Source: an archaeon
Lineage (GTDB): Archaea; Thermoproteota; Nitrososphaeria; Nitrososphaerales; UBA183
DNA length: 64,000 nucleotides
Direction of reading: 5' to 3'
Assembly (NCBI GenBank): GCA_021828185.1
Contig: JAKASI010000001.1
Coordinates: forward strand, 310,001 to 374,000
Shown: piece after piece, positions 24,594-33,859 of the stretch
Layout of the letters: each line of letters starts with the position of its first letter
How positions within the stretch are numbered: position 1 is the stretch's first letter
Position numbers and translations under genes: made by a program
Notes under the pieces: model-generated
What the model saw: only the letters and a program-made list of their open reading frames with translations
The model's database searches: none
What the model was told of the DNA's origin: nothing

Positions 24594-25955
24594 CTAGTGA
24601 ACCCTGGCAAGAATCGAGGTCAGTTCTGAAGTGCGGATCTCCTCGAGCCTGTCGACCGCGCCCACTATTTCCTTTCTGAGCGGGGCCGAGACATGCTGCC
24701 CGGCCAGCACCTCGAACTTATTCACCACAGAGCCCCAGGTCATTGGACGCGTGAAGAAGCCCTCATAGTCTCTCACCCGATCTTCGACGACCTTGCCGCC
24801 ATCAAGTTCGATTGAAACCACGCATGGCATGGCCTTGGGGAAGATTCCACTGAGCTCAGGGTCAGGAGCGATGAGGACTCTTCTTAGAAGACTCTGGACG
24901 TCACTCCTGTTGATCCTGTCGGGGCTGTACTGCGCGGGCGTGACCTGTCCGTCCAGAAGGGCAACCGCAAGTATGTAGGGGAGGCTGTGGTCTGCCTCCT
25001 CCTTGGTGCTGACCTCGACCTTCGCGCCCTCCTCGCCTCCGCCAATGATATTGTAGGCCACATCGAAGATCCTCACCCTGACTACTCTCACTTTCTCGGG
25101 CTTGATGGCAAACCTTTCTCGCATCCTGAGGGTACACTCGACTGCGGACTGCGAATGCATCTCTGCGTTGTACTCCTTGAGCACCGTTCTAGTCACCGCC
25201 TCCAGGTCCTCCTCCTTCCAGTCGATCTCGAAAGGTCCTGAGATCGTGTCGATGAAGCCCTTGTTCCCCTCGAAGACCTCGAGCGGACCAGTGATCCCGG
25301 CCCGCGCAAGCAGTGTCGCCTGGATAGCGCCGAAGGAAGTGAACGGGTAGGCGAGTCCCTTCCAGTTGGACAGCTTCCCCGTCCTGGTCACCCGGAGGGC
25401 GTTCAGGGCGGTCCCGCTGATGGCGATCGCATTCGCAGTCTTGGCCCTGTCAAGACACATTGCCCTCGATGCGCCTGCAGCGACCGCGTACGAGCCCTGG
25501 GTGGTGTGGTCGAACCCCTTTCCCCTTACTGGTGCCATGTCGCTCAACCTGCACTGGACCTGGTATGCGACGGCCAAGGACGTAAGGAGGTCCTTCCCGC
25601 TTCCGCCGACGTACTCCGAAGCGCTCATCACCGGAGCAATGTTGTCGCTGGGGTGACAGGTCTCACCTTTCGCGAGATAGCTGTCGTTGAAGTCGAGGTA
25701 CCGGACCAGTGCTCCATTGCAGAACGCCGCCCTGTCTGGGGCGACCTTTCCTCCGCCGATGAGCGTGCAGCCGCCCCCCTTTCCCAATGCCCGTTCAAGT
25801 CTCAGCAGCCTCTTCACCGGAGGACCGCCCAGGGCCCCGATGGCGCATCCCAGTCCGTCAAGGATTCTGATCTTCAGTTCCCGAACAGCGTTCTCCGAGA
25901 GGTCGCTGAACGAGGTATCACACGCGAATTGGGCCATCTCTTCGGCTGTGGTCAA
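24594..25955 (-). CDS. MmgE/PrpD family protein (2-methylcitrate dehydratase-like)
   Basis: 453 residues of MmgE/PrpD type: DGLGCAIGALGGPPV near 33, FCNGALVRYLDFND (79-92), CHPSDNIAPVMSASEY (99-114), and a C-terminal domain with MHSQSAVECTLRM and SLPYILAVALLDG. Members dehydrate 2-methylcitrate or isomerise and decarboxylate related polycarboxylates. No methylcitrate synthase is nearby, so the substrate is open. Last gene of a tight minus-strand operon with DUF488 and an FAD reductase (one-base gaps). Confidence 0.85.
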   Translation of the reverse strand: MTTAEEMAQFACDTSFSDLSENAVRELKIRILDGLGCAIGALGGPPVKRLLRLERALGKGGGCTLIGGGKVAPDRAAFCNGALVRYLDFNDSYLAKGETCHPSDNIAPVMSASEYVGGSGKDLLTSLAVAYQVQCRLSDMAPVRGKGFDHTTQGSYAVAAGASRAMCLDRAKTANAIAISGTALNALRVTRTGKLSNWKGLAYPFTSFGAIQATLLARAGITGPLEVFEGNKGFIDTISGPFEIDWKEEDLEAVTRTVLKEYNAEMHSQSAVECTLRMRERFAIKPEKVRVVRVRIFDVAYNIIGGGEEGAKVEVSTKEEADHSLPYILAVALLDGQVTPAQYSPDRINRSDVQSLLRRVLIAPDPELSGIFPKAMPCVVSIELDGGKVVEDRVRDYEGFFTRPMTWGSVVNKFEVLAGQHVSAPLRKEIVGAVDRLEEIRTSELTSILARVH

Positions 25956-25956
25956 T

Positions 25957-26580
25957 TCAGTCCCTCTTCCTGGCTGAGGCCTTCCGTGCCTTCACTCCCT
26001 CCCGGTCTTCAGGATAGGTGACTTTGGGCCCCTTTACCTTCGCGAACGGTGTGAGAGTGTGGAGCCTGCCGGGCTTCCTGCTTGAGATGTGTATGGCCCT
26101 GACCCCTCCGGCCGTAAGGGCGTCGGCGACGAGCGAGCGATGACACCTGTAGGGGTTCCCTTCCGCACACATGATTGCTACATTCCTCCTCTCACCGAGG
26201 CGAACGAGCTCGTCGAGCCCCTTTGCGAATCCTTCGGTCGACATGTAGTCGGCAAAGCCTCTAAAACTTTCGTTCCTCCAACCCATGTTAGGGGAGTCGC
26301 TCAGCGGCCGCCTTAATCCTCCGAGCTCTCTCAGATGCGTATATCCTATCCCCGCTTCCCCGAGCGAGGTCTTCAGCGAGTCTGAATTGAATTGAGGGTT
26401 GTGTCTGGACTTCGGGATTGTTCGTATGTCGACCAGGACGTCGATGGAGTGTGCTCGGAGTATGCTGAGGAAGGCCCCGATAGACCGGGTGGAGTGACCG
26501 ATGGCATAGACCGTCTCAGCCTTCGATCCGCTGGGTGCATGCTTCCGTCTGACCGCTGTCAAGGTGCCTCCGCGTGGCAT
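25957..26580 (-). CDS. DUF488 family protein
   Basis: 207 residues, basic extensions at both ends. Family signatures are clear: VYAIGHSTRSIGAFLSIL, VDIRTIPKSRHNPQFN, YTHLRELGGLR and MCAEGNPYRCHRSLVAD. The CAE..P..CHR site is reminiscent of a catalytic or metal-binding pocket, but the biochemical role is unknown. It sits one base from both neighbours in the PrpD-FAD reductase operon. Confidence 0.85.
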   Translation of the reverse strand: MPRGGTLTAVRRKHAPSGSKAETVYAIGHSTRSIGAFLSILRAHSIDVLVDIRTIPKSRHNPQFNSDSLKTSLGEAGIGYTHLRELGGLRRPLSDSPNMGWRNESFRGFADYMSTEGFAKGLDELVRLGERRNVAIMCAEGNPYRCHRSLVADALTAGGVRAIHISSRKPGRLHTLTPFAKVKGPKVTYPEDREGVKARKASARKRD

Positions 26581-26581
26581 C

Positions 26582-27823
26582 TCAACTACCTTTGGCGAAG
26601 GACCTCAGCGTCCTCGATTCATCTGCTAGGACCGCAGGGTCAGGAAAGTCCTTCCTGCCTTCGATTAGGGCCTTCGCCCGTTCTATTTCATTCCAGTCGG
26701 CGTTCACAGACAGAATCCCGTTCAGGGTTGCTCTGTCGAAGTAGAACTGGATGAACCCCCTCTTCGGGTCAAGCGGACCCCTCCTGACGACATCCGTGTG
26801 CTGTGACAGGTCGCCAAAGGCGTTTATCTCGAGGTCGAACTGATTCGAGAAGAAATAGGGCAGTTCATCGAAGGACTCCGCCTTGCCTGCCATGTTCGTC
26901 CCAGCCACTGCTCCCTGTTTCTGAGCCACATCGACGTGCTCTACCCGGAGGTAGCGCTTGAAGATCGGGCTGTAGAACCTCGCGACGTCGCCCGCGGCAT
27001 ACACGCCGTCGGCGCTAGTCTTCAGATGCTCGTCAACTACAACCCCTCTATCCACCTTGAGCCCAGCTCTTTCGGCAAGGGCTGAGTTGGGCGTTATCCC
27101 AACCCCAACGGCTACGAAGTCTGCGGGTATGACCTCGCCCCCCTCCAGCTCGACGCCGTTCACCCGTCCGGCCTTCCCCCTGCAGCCAACAGCCTTGGCG
27201 CTCGTCAGGACCTTTACTCCGTTCTTGGAATGGTGGTCCTGGATCCAGCGTGATGTCTCTTCGTCGATGGCCGCACTAAGGAGCCGTGGAGCGACCTCGA
27301 CGAGCGTGACCTTCAGGCCCCTGCCAGTCAACGTTGCGGCCAGTTCGCACCCGATGAATCCACCGCCGATGATTGTCGCCTTCTTGGAATTCTTGGCTGC
27401 GGACCTGATTGCGTCGCAGTCCTGAAGAGTTCGTAGGTAAAGGATTCCCGCCAGGTCGGAGCCGGGCAAATCAAGCTTCCTGGCGGTCCCTCCTGTCGCC
27501 AAAAGGAGCCGGCTGTAGGAGAGCTCGCTCCCGTCGTCAAGGGTGACGCTTCGGCGTGAAACATCGAGGTCCCGCGCTTGGCGCCCCTTGACGAACTCCA
27601 CCTTGTTCTTGGAGAAGTAAGAATCGGCCCTGAAGAAGAGCTCGCTCCTTTTCATCTTCCCGGCGAGGTACTCCTTGGAAAGTGGCGGACGGTCATACGG
27701 GAACTGATTTTCGGCATTGACCACCACTATCTTCCCTGACTTGTCGAGCTTTCTGATTCCGAAGACGGCATGGCCGCCGGCGACGCCGCCCCCCAGAACA
27801 ACGTAGTCAGCAGAGTCGGGCAT
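26582..27823 (-). CDS. FAD/NAD(P)-dependent reductase (ferredoxin/rubredoxin-reductase-like)
   Basis: 413 residues of the pyridine-nucleotide-disulfide oxidoreductase class II. FAD-binding GGGVAGG near residue 12, PYDRPPLSKEYL (40-52), NAD-binding IIGGGFIGCELA near 150, the second FAD motif VYAAGDVARF (about 268-277), and an AIF/ferredoxin-reductase-type C-terminal domain. No redox-active CxxC, so it probably passes electrons between NAD(P)H and a small Fe-S protein. First gene of the operon; the upstream gap to the divergent NnrS-like gene is 127 bases. Confidence 0.85.
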   Translation of the reverse strand: MPDSADYVVLGGGVAGGHAVFGIRKLDKSGKIVVVNAENQFPYDRPPLSKEYLAGKMKRSELFFRADSYFSKNKVEFVKGRQARDLDVSRRSVTLDDGSELSYSRLLLATGGTARKLDLPGSDLAGILYLRTLQDCDAIRSAAKNSKKATIIGGGFIGCELAATLTGRGLKVTLVEVAPRLLSAAIDEETSRWIQDHHSKNGVKVLTSAKAVGCRGKAGRVNGVELEGGEVIPADFVAVGVGITPNSALAERAGLKVDRGVVVDEHLKTSADGVYAAGDVARFYSPIFKRYLRVEHVDVAQKQGAVAGTNMAGKAESFDELPYFFSNQFDLEINAFGDLSQHTDVVRRGPLDPKRGFIQFYFDRATLNGILSVNADWNEIERAKALIEGRKDFPDPAVLADESRTLRSFAKGS

Positions 27824-27950
27824 GTGGCTTCTCCCCCTGGGTAGAGCGGAATATACTGTTTAACGGGGTCCACCGATTGCCGGTGCGCCAGACTTCCAGC
27901 GGCTACCAGAGGTTCTTATTCACGAAACCGGCACGCCCACGGAGGCAATC

Positions 27951-29648
27951 TTGTCGGGTGCCAAGGGTGAAGGGGACGGTGGGCCGTCCACTGCATCAGA
28001 GGTCGGTCACTCGCCGGCCAGCCAGGTTCAACCACTCCAAAGACCAGAGAGAAGGCTGACGATTCTCTTCCTCGCGACAGCGGTGATCCTGGGCTTCGCG
28101 GGTACCACTCTGGGGGCATTGATGCTCGCTTACCTCTCGGGTGTTCCCAGCAACGCAGGTCTCTCCCTGTTTCCCAGTCACCCGTTCATCCAGATTTTCG
28201 GCTTCGTCTCCGAGTTCGTGATGGGGGTAGGATACTCCCTGCTCCCGAGGTTCAAGGTGGGCCACATCCCGAAAGTCCCCCTCGCCTACGCGGTATACGG
28301 TGCGATGACCTCGGCCAACGTCGCTTTCATAGCTTCTCAGTTCACCGGAGTGCCGCTCGTTCTCCCCCTGGCGGCGTTGCTGACGGTCGGAGGCTCCCTT
28401 ATCTTCACATACCACGTCATCTCGATCGTCCGCAGGCCGGCTGGCGGATTCCCTGAGGTGACCCCCCTCCTCATCCTATCCCCCGCTTCACTTGTCCTTG
28501 CCACCGTACTCCTGTTCCTCGAACTTGAACGGGTGGTCAGCATTGGCGGTGGCGTCTTTTCGCCACAGCTGGTCTTCCTAGCGCTAGTTGGGTTTGCCGG
28601 CTCCGAAATCTATGCGGTGCAGATTCGTTCGGTCAGCTTGAGGCAGTGTGACTACAGAAAGCGGGCGGCGACTTCGGCTTCGATCCTGCAGGGTGCAGCC
28701 GTGGCCACAGCCTTCGCCGACTCCCTGGTCTCAACCCCGGTCCTTTCGGTCCTGACCGGAGTCCTATTCCTGGCAGCGGCATCCAGCGTCCTTCTTTCTA
28801 TCAAGGTCCTGGAGCTCGCACACCCTCTCATGCTGAGGCCCGCCATGACCAAGATGCATTATACGATCATGCGCTACAATGAGGTCTGCATACTCTCCGC
28901 GGCAGCCTGGCTGCTAGTCGGGTGCGCCCTCGGGATAGCATGGTTCGGGTTTGGGATCGGGACGTTCCTTGTGAGAGACTCGTTCATTCATTCGATTGCG
29001 ATTGGATTCATCGGGGCAGACATCACCTGCTTCGCCCCGATGCTCTTACCCGGGCTGCTGGGAAGGAAGGGACCGGTTACAGGTCTGTCCTACTGGCCGA
29101 TCGCGTTGCTTGATCTCGGAGTGGCAATACGGATAGCCGGCAACCTGCAGACATTCGCAGGTTCGGGGCTTCCGATCTGGGAAGCCGTTTCCGGACCTGT
29201 CATTCTCGCCGCCATGGTCTGGTTTCTTCTAATGCTGAAGAACGTGGGAGTGAAGCGTCCAGAAGCTCCGAAGCAGCCTGGCGCCGGAACCACGGAGATG
29301 TCGCTGAAGGGGGACCTGGAGGGCCTGATAGACGTGGGGCTCTCCGTTGGAGGCCTGCCCTCCGCCAAGCCTGTTCCCGTCTGGTTCGTGGAGAGGAAGG
29401 GCGTTCTATATTCTCTCCCACTGCAGGGGACCAAGACCCTGTGGTACATGGATGTGGTCAGGGACCCGAAGGTGACCGTCACATTCAGAAGCCAGACGTT
29501 CCACGGGACCGCGCTGCCTGTGACGGATGCCAAGGAGGTCAGGCGCATCGTCCGGTGGTTCAAGGACAGGTACGGCCTACGGAACTACGAAAATTACATT
29601 GGCGCACGGGCAGATGTCGGGGTCAAAATTGAAATCGAGCTCGCATAG
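27951..29648 (+). CDS. NnrS-like membrane protein fused to a flavin split-barrel (DUF385-like) domain
   Basis: 565 residues from a TTG. About 12 transmembrane helices (35-430) include HPFIQIFGFVSEFVMGVGY and RDSFIHSIAIGFIGADI, whose histidines match the heme/copper-type NnrS family linked to nitric oxide tolerance. The C-terminal 120 residues (VPVWFVERKGVLYSLPLQGT, WYMDVVRDPKVTVTF) form a split barrel of the F420/FMN nitroreductase-like DUF385 type. The fusion would tether a deazaflavin or flavin reductase to a gas-handling membrane protein. Its paralogue at 51.4 kb lacks this domain. Divergent from the FAD reductase, which might supply electrons (inference). Confidence 0.7.
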   Translation: MSGAKGEGDGGPSTASEVGHSPASQVQPLQRPERRLTILFLATAVILGFAGTTLGALMLAYLSGVPSNAGLSLFPSHPFIQIFGFVSEFVMGVGYSLLPRFKVGHIPKVPLAYAVYGAMTSANVAFIASQFTGVPLVLPLAALLTVGGSLIFTYHVISIVRRPAGGFPEVTPLLILSPASLVLATVLLFLELERVVSIGGGVFSPQLVFLALVGFAGSEIYAVQIRSVSLRQCDYRKRAATSASILQGAAVATAFADSLVSTPVLSVLTGVLFLAAASSVLLSIKVLELAHPLMLRPAMTKMHYTIMRYNEVCILSAAAWLLVGCALGIAWFGFGIGTFLVRDSFIHSIAIGFIGADITCFAPMLLPGLLGRKGPVTGLSYWPIALLDLGVAIRIAGNLQTFAGSGLPIWEAVSGPVILAAMVWFLLMLKNVGVKRPEAPKQPGAGTTEMSLKGDLEGLIDVGLSVGGLPSAKPVPVWFVERKGVLYSLPLQGTKTLWYMDVVRDPKVTVTFRSQTFHGTALPVTDAKEVRRIVRWFKDRYGLRNYENYIGARADVGVKIEIELA

Positions 29649-29660
29649 AGCAGCACCAGC

Positions 29661-30176
29661 ATGACGGCAGAACGAAGGTTCGCAGACTTCTACGAAGGTG
29701 CGCTCCCGTTTCAGATGGACAGAATTCCCAAGGGCGGAATGTGCCTGTCCGTGTTCCTGGTCCTCTGGAAGAACGACTGGCGAAACGTCCTCCTGGGCAA
29801 GGTTGACCCAGGACACGACTGGGTGCGCATCGGTGCCCTGAGCAAGGAAAGGACGGAAAGGATTAGCGACCGATGGATGCTGCCATCCAGCCACCTGCTT
29901 CTGTACGAGTCACCCCGCGATGCGGCGAAGAGGGTATCAAAGGAACAGCTTGGGTTGATCTGGGAAGACGTGAAATCGCAGGAACTCCAAGTCTTCTCTG
30001 AAGCATACAGTGAACCGACGCATTGGGACATGGAGTTCGTCTTCAGGGGAGAGCTGGAGAGCCTGCCGCGGAGCACGGCGTGGAGGGAACTGAGATTCAT
30101 CGACGTTTCGAAGGCCCCTGACAAGGAATTCGCGAGAAGCCACCAGGACATCCTGGCAGAATTCGGGCTAAGGTGA
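29661..30176 (+). CDS. Nudix-like protein with degenerate Nudix box
   Basis: 171 residues. GGMCLSVFLVLWKND, then LPSSHLLLYESPRDAAKRVS, KEQLGL and WDMEFVFRGEL follow the strand-helix order of a Nudix fold, but the Nudix box lacks most catalytic glutamates. It may bind, not hydrolyse, a nucleotide-sugar or diphosphate. It follows the NnrS-like fusion by 12 bases on the same strand, so a joint transcript is likely. Confidence 0.55.
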   Translation: MTAERRFADFYEGALPFQMDRIPKGGMCLSVFLVLWKNDWRNVLLGKVDPGHDWVRIGALSKERTERISDRWMLPSSHLLLYESPRDAAKRVSKEQLGLIWEDVKSQELQVFSEAYSEPTHWDMEFVFRGELESLPRSTAWRELRFIDVSKAPDKEFARSHQDILAEFGLR

Positions 30177-30246
30177 GAGGACGCCGAGTGCCCGGGGCTC
30201 GACGGGCATTTAGCGATAAATATCGTGGACGACTCGAACCAGAACG

Positions 30247-31104
30247 ATGGCAATGGATCGCAACGAGAAAGCGTTCGATTTTGTTACAGTAGACATGCCG
30301 CCGAGGAAGCCGAGAGAGGCGGGCATCATCGAGTTCAGGGGTCCCTACTATACGTCCGTGAGTTACGGATACCTCAAGGACCTGCTCGACGACTGGGGCG
30401 AGTACGTGGACGGGTACAAATTCGCCGGAGGCTCGATGAGGCTCCTTCCGAGGGAGAGGGTGAAGCAGATCATCAGGACCTGCCATGACCACCAGGTCTA
30501 TGTCTCCACTGGAGGGTTTGTCGAGAGGGTCATAGTCCAGGGCGGCACCGCAATGGACCAGTATATCCGCGAATGCAAGTCCCTAGGGTTCGACGTCGTC
30601 GAGGTCTCGAGCGGCCTCGCCAGCATCCCGCTGGAAGACAAGATCGCGATCGTCGAGCAGGTCCAGAGAGAAGGGATGAAGCCGAAGCCGGAGGTGACCA
30701 TGATGATAGGGGCAGGCGCGGGGACCCACATAGTGGGGTACGAGGAGGCGATGAAGATGAGGAGCTTCGACGACTTCGCAGCCGAGGTGGAAGCGGAGGT
30801 CAAGGCCGGCGCCGAGGTGGTCATGGTGGAGTCGGAAGGGCTGACCGAGGACCTCCCGCCTGAGAAGTGGAGGAAGGACGTGATTCAGAAGCTGGTGGAC
30901 AGGTTCGGTTACAAGAGGTTCATGTTCGAGGCTTCGGACCCGCCGGTCTTCAAGTGGTACCTCACCACCTTCGGGAGGGACGTCAACCTCTTCATAGACC
31001 ACTCGCAGATAGTGGAGTTCACTGCCTGGAAGGTGAAGCTCTGGGGGGACGAGAGCATCTGGGATGGGAAGAAGCTCTCTTACAAGCCTCAAGCGTCGCC
31101 CTAG
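30247..31104 (+). CDS. ComA-family phosphosulfolactate synthase-like protein
   Basis: 285 residues forming a TIM barrel of the (2R)-phospho-3-sulfolactate synthase family: YGYLKDLLDDWGEYVDGYKF, ERVIVQGGTAMDQYIRECKS, FDVVEVSSG, GAEVVMVESEGLTED and FEASDPPVFKWY. In methanogens ComA makes phosphosulfolactate from PEP and sulfite for coenzyme M; homologues in plants and non-methanogens (HSA32-type) have other or unknown roles. No other coenzyme M gene is visible, so the name is at family level. GATAAATATCG about 30 bases before the ATG is the likely TATA box. Confidence 0.8.
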   Translation: MAMDRNEKAFDFVTVDMPPRKPREAGIIEFRGPYYTSVSYGYLKDLLDDWGEYVDGYKFAGGSMRLLPRERVKQIIRTCHDHQVYVSTGGFVERVIVQGGTAMDQYIRECKSLGFDVVEVSSGLASIPLEDKIAIVEQVQREGMKPKPEVTMMIGAGAGTHIVGYEEAMKMRSFDDFAAEVEAEVKAGAEVVMVESEGLTEDLPPEKWRKDVIQKLVDRFGYKRFMFEASDPPVFKWYLTTFGRDVNLFIDHSQIVEFTAWKVKLWGDESIWDGKKLSYKPQASP

Positions 31105-31406
31105 CGCAGTCGCGGCCGGGGAGAGCTGTCGCTTCTCCCAGCCGACCCTCTTTCAAGGTCATCTCACTCCCCTGCCGACCCGGCTTACCGAACCCTCCCT
31201 TCTTCGCCCTTCCCATAAATCCGAGTCGAGATGCCGGCGTCTGCAGGCGCCATGAGCTTTTTAGTGACAACCGAGGAATCGGATGTGGGCTTTCACCCTC
31301 CGGCACGGAGATTTATTCGCTTGCGTCCCACATATTTCATTAAACTGAATTCCGGAGTCGAGGTGCAGCTTGTATCGATAAATCCCACGGCTCGCCGATT
31401 TCGGTC
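31105..31406. other. intergenic region before the DUF3311/symporter operon
   Basis: About 300 bases without a gene. It has several TATA-like elements (CCATAAATCC about 31213, GAGATTTATTCG about 31308, GATAAATCC about 31378). The last is about 29 bases before the GTG at 31407 and is the best promoter for the operon. The others might start a longer leader or a small RNA. Confidence 0.35.
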
Positions 31407-31634
31407 GTGAAGACCCCAGCGCTGACCAAGCTGGTCCTGGTGCTCCTCGTCGTCGTACCCGGGTTCCTGAACTTCTACACGCCGCTCTACAACTACTCGA
31501 AGCCCGCCCTGGACGGCATGCCCTTCTTCTACTGGTTCCAGATCGTCCTTCTGGGGGCCATGGTCATCCCCTACATCGCCTTCACCTACATCGAAGCCAG
31601 GCGGTCGGGGACTGAAGAGGAAGGAGCTGCATAG
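31407..31634 (+). CDS. DUF3311 small membrane protein, symporter partner
   Basis: 75 residues from GTG with two transmembrane helices (about 8-26 and 43-63): LVLVLLVVVPGFLNFYTPLY and MPFFYWFQIVLLGAMV. This is the DUF3311 pattern, almost always found directly before a sodium:solute symporter, as here with a one-base gap. It probably assists assembly or function of the carrier. Confidence 0.8.
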   Translation: MKTPALTKLVLVLLVVVPGFLNFYTPLYNYSKPALDGMPFFYWFQIVLLGAMVIPYIAFTYIEARRSGTEEEGAA

Positions 31635-31635
31635 C

Positions 31636-33126
31636 TTGCCCGTCGGCGCCGACGTCATCGGCTCCTTCGGCGTCCTCTTCGCGGTCTTCGTCTTCCTGGG
31701 GTTCTACGGCTCCAGGTGGAGGAAAGGGGACCTCAACCAGCTTTCGGAGTGGGCGCTCGCGGGGAGGCGCCTCGGGACCTTCCTGGCCTTCTTCCTGGTC
31801 GGGGCTGACGTGTACACCGCCTACACGTTCGTTGCGGTGCCTTCGGGGGTCTTCGCGAGCGGCTCCCTGTACTTCTTCGCCGTCCCCTACGTCGCCATCA
31901 CCTTCGGGATTGCGATCGCCTTCACGCCCAAGCTCTGGAAACTCTCAAGGGAGAAGGGGTACGTGACTGGTTCCGACTACGTCAGGGACAAGTTCCAGAG
32001 CCGCTCCCTGGGCATCTTGACTGCCATCACGGGCATAGTGGCCGTCCTCCCGTACATCGCGCTCCAGCTCGTCGGGATGCAGGCGGTTCTCGCCTCGATG
32101 CTGGTAGGGGTGGGAGACGCCCACATGATCGAAGAGATCGCCCTTCTTGTGGCTGTGATCGTCCTCGCTGCCTTCACGTTCACGAGCGGGCTGAGGGGGG
32201 CGACGCTGACTGCCGTCTTCAAGGACGCGCTCGTCTGGACCGCTGTCATCACTGTGATAGTGGCCGTGCTCATCAAGGTCGGCAGCTTCGCGCCGATCTT
32301 CAGCGCCGTGCCCGGCCCTCAGTACGTCACCGTCCCTTCGTCGACAGTCCCAAGTTATGCTACATTGGTCCTCGGCAGTGCCATAGCGCTGTATCTGTAC
32401 CCTCACACGGTCAACGGCACTCTGAGCGCGCAGAGCCCCCACAAGCTCAGGCTGAGCACGTCCTTCCTCCCGCTCTACGGCCTGGGCCTGGCCTTCCTCG
32501 CCCTCTTCGGGATCATCATCTACTCCCTCCCGTCCGCGCTCGCCTTCCTGAAGAACTTCCCAGCCGGGTCACAGGGGATTTACGTGGTACCCTCGATCAT
32601 ACTCGACGTCCTGCCGGGGTGGCTGGCAGGGGTCGCGCTGCTCGGCGTCTTCGTGGGCGGCCTGGTCCCTGCAGCCATAATGGCCATCGCCCAGGCTAAC
32701 CTGCTCACGAGGAACATCATCAAGGAGTACAGGCCGAGCCTCACTGCCCAGGGAGAGAGCAGGATTGCCAAGTGGGTGTCGGCCTTCATGAAGTTCCTGG
32801 CCCTGGCGTTCGTCTTCCTGACCCCGGCCACCTACGCCATCCAACTCCAGCTGCTGGGTGGGATACTGATCGCCCAGCTCTTCCCGTCGTTCTTCGTGAG
32901 CCTGTATACCAACTGGTTCAGGAGGGAAGGGCTGATCGTCGGACTTCTGGCCGGGACCTTCTCCGGGATCTACATGGCCATCGCGACCAACGCTGCGAAC
33001 GGCTACCAGCTCAAGTCGTCCCTGTTCGCATCCCCCTTCGGCTCCCTCTACATAGCGGTCATAGCCCTGGCGATCAACCTGGTCCTCGCAGGAGTGATCA
33101 GCTACGCGTGCCGCCCGAAGCGGTAA
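31636..33126 (+). CDS. sodium:solute symporter (SSS family)
   Basis: 496 residues starting at TTG, with 13 predicted transmembrane helices. Family landmarks are NQLSEWALAGRRLGTFLAFF, ADVYTAYTFVAVPSGVF, GSDYVRDKF and the signature region around HTVNGTLSAQSPHKLRL. With a DUF3311 partner the closest described relatives carry monocarboxylates or related organic acids with sodium or protons. Substrate here unknown. Confidence 0.85.
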   Translation: MPVGADVIGSFGVLFAVFVFLGFYGSRWRKGDLNQLSEWALAGRRLGTFLAFFLVGADVYTAYTFVAVPSGVFASGSLYFFAVPYVAITFGIAIAFTPKLWKLSREKGYVTGSDYVRDKFQSRSLGILTAITGIVAVLPYIALQLVGMQAVLASMLVGVGDAHMIEEIALLVAVIVLAAFTFTSGLRGATLTAVFKDALVWTAVITVIVAVLIKVGSFAPIFSAVPGPQYVTVPSSTVPSYATLVLGSAIALYLYPHTVNGTLSAQSPHKLRLSTSFLPLYGLGLAFLALFGIIIYSLPSALAFLKNFPAGSQGIYVVPSIILDVLPGWLAGVALLGVFVGGLVPAAIMAIAQANLLTRNIIKEYRPSLTAQGESRIAKWVSAFMKFLALAFVFLTPATYAIQLQLLGGILIAQLFPSFFVSLYTNWFRREGLIVGLLAGTFSGIYMAIATNAANGYQLKSSLFASPFGSLYIAVIALAINLVLAGVISYACRPKR

Positions 33127-33142
33127 TGAAGACAGGGCAGTA

Positions 33143-33156
33143 ATTCGCCGGCGAAT
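33143..33156. promoter_or_regulatory. 14-bp perfect palindrome before hemerythrin gene (copy 1)
   Basis: ATTCGCCGGCGAAT is followed directly by the TATA-like GAATAACT, with the hemerythrin start 43 bases downstream. The same 14 bases (16 with the trailing AA) recur at 45084-45097 inside the parB-like gene. It is either an operator of the hemerythrin gene or a parS-like site. Confidence 0.5.
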
Positions 33157-33199
33157 AACTCGGCCGTCACCCACGTCTTCCGCGTCTGCATGGGGTTCC

Positions 33200-33859
33200 A
33201 TGCCACCAGCCCACGGGACCGAAAAGGGAGAGTTCTCGGCATCCTTCAACCAGCAATCATCTGGGGGCCGACGCCCCCTGCGCTCTGAGGCGGAACACAG
33301 GCTCATCTCGAGAGTGGTCAAGCTACTCCCGGCCATCAGGGCTAGCGTCGATGCGGGTAAGGTGGACGAACTTGTCTTGTCTGACGTCGTCGAGTTCTTC
33401 TCGTCGTTCACCGACAGGTTCCACCACGCGGAGGAAGAAGGCCTCTTCTTCCCGGCGCTTCAGCAGCGGGGGGTCTCGCCGCCGGGATGCCCTGTGGGCG
33501 CTCTCAGGTTGGAGCACCAGCAGGGCCGCAGTCTCATGAACCGGATGAACGCGGCCACCAAGAGGCATAGCGAAGGAGACGTGGAGGGTGCCAAAGTGAT
33601 ATCCGAGGTCCTGGGGAGCGCCGCAGAGCTGTACGCGGGCCATATCTGGAGAGAGGAATACCTCCTCTTTCCGATGAGCGAGAAGGTGCTATCAGTTCAA
33701 GACCGAGAGGCCCTCGCCAAGGACTTCCACGGAGTCCAAGAGAGGTTCAGTTCGAGGTTCCTCGAGCGATATGCTTCGCTCGTCGAGAAGCTCGAAAAGA
33801 GAGTAGGGCAGGCGCCTGCTCAGGTGGCGGCCCCTCGGGGCGCGACCGTCAGCTCCTGA
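33200..33859 (+). CDS. hemerythrin HHE-domain protein
   Basis: 219 residues. Four-helix hemerythrin with candidate iron ligands in EHRLI (about residue 32), DRFHHAEEEGLFFP (about 73-86), EHQQGR (about 109) and HIWREEYLLFP (about 146). Such domains bind O2 or NO at a diiron centre or repair Fe-S clusters. A palindrome lies 43 bases upstream. The gene overlaps the convergent korB-like gene by 40 bases at its 3' end. Confidence 0.85.
   Translation: MPPAHGTEKGEFSASFNQQSSGGRRPLRSEAEHRLISRVVKLLPAIRASVDAGKVDELVLSDVVEFFSSFTDRFHHAEEEGLFFPALQQRGVSPPGCPVGALRLEHQQGRSLMNRMNAATKRHSEGDVEGAKVISEVLGSAAELYAGHIWREEYLLFPMSEKVLSVQDREALAKDFHGVQERFSSRFLERYASLVEKLEKRVGQAPAQVAAPRGATVSS

Noticed and set aside
23906..24610. 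234-residue minus-strand frame next to the PrpD gene
   Set aside because: Codon use is unlike neighbours; only short protein-like pieces occur, in different frames, so it is treated as decayed sequence.
31213..31330. possible C/D-box small RNA before the symporter operon
   Set aside because: C and D boxes could not be placed with proper spacing.
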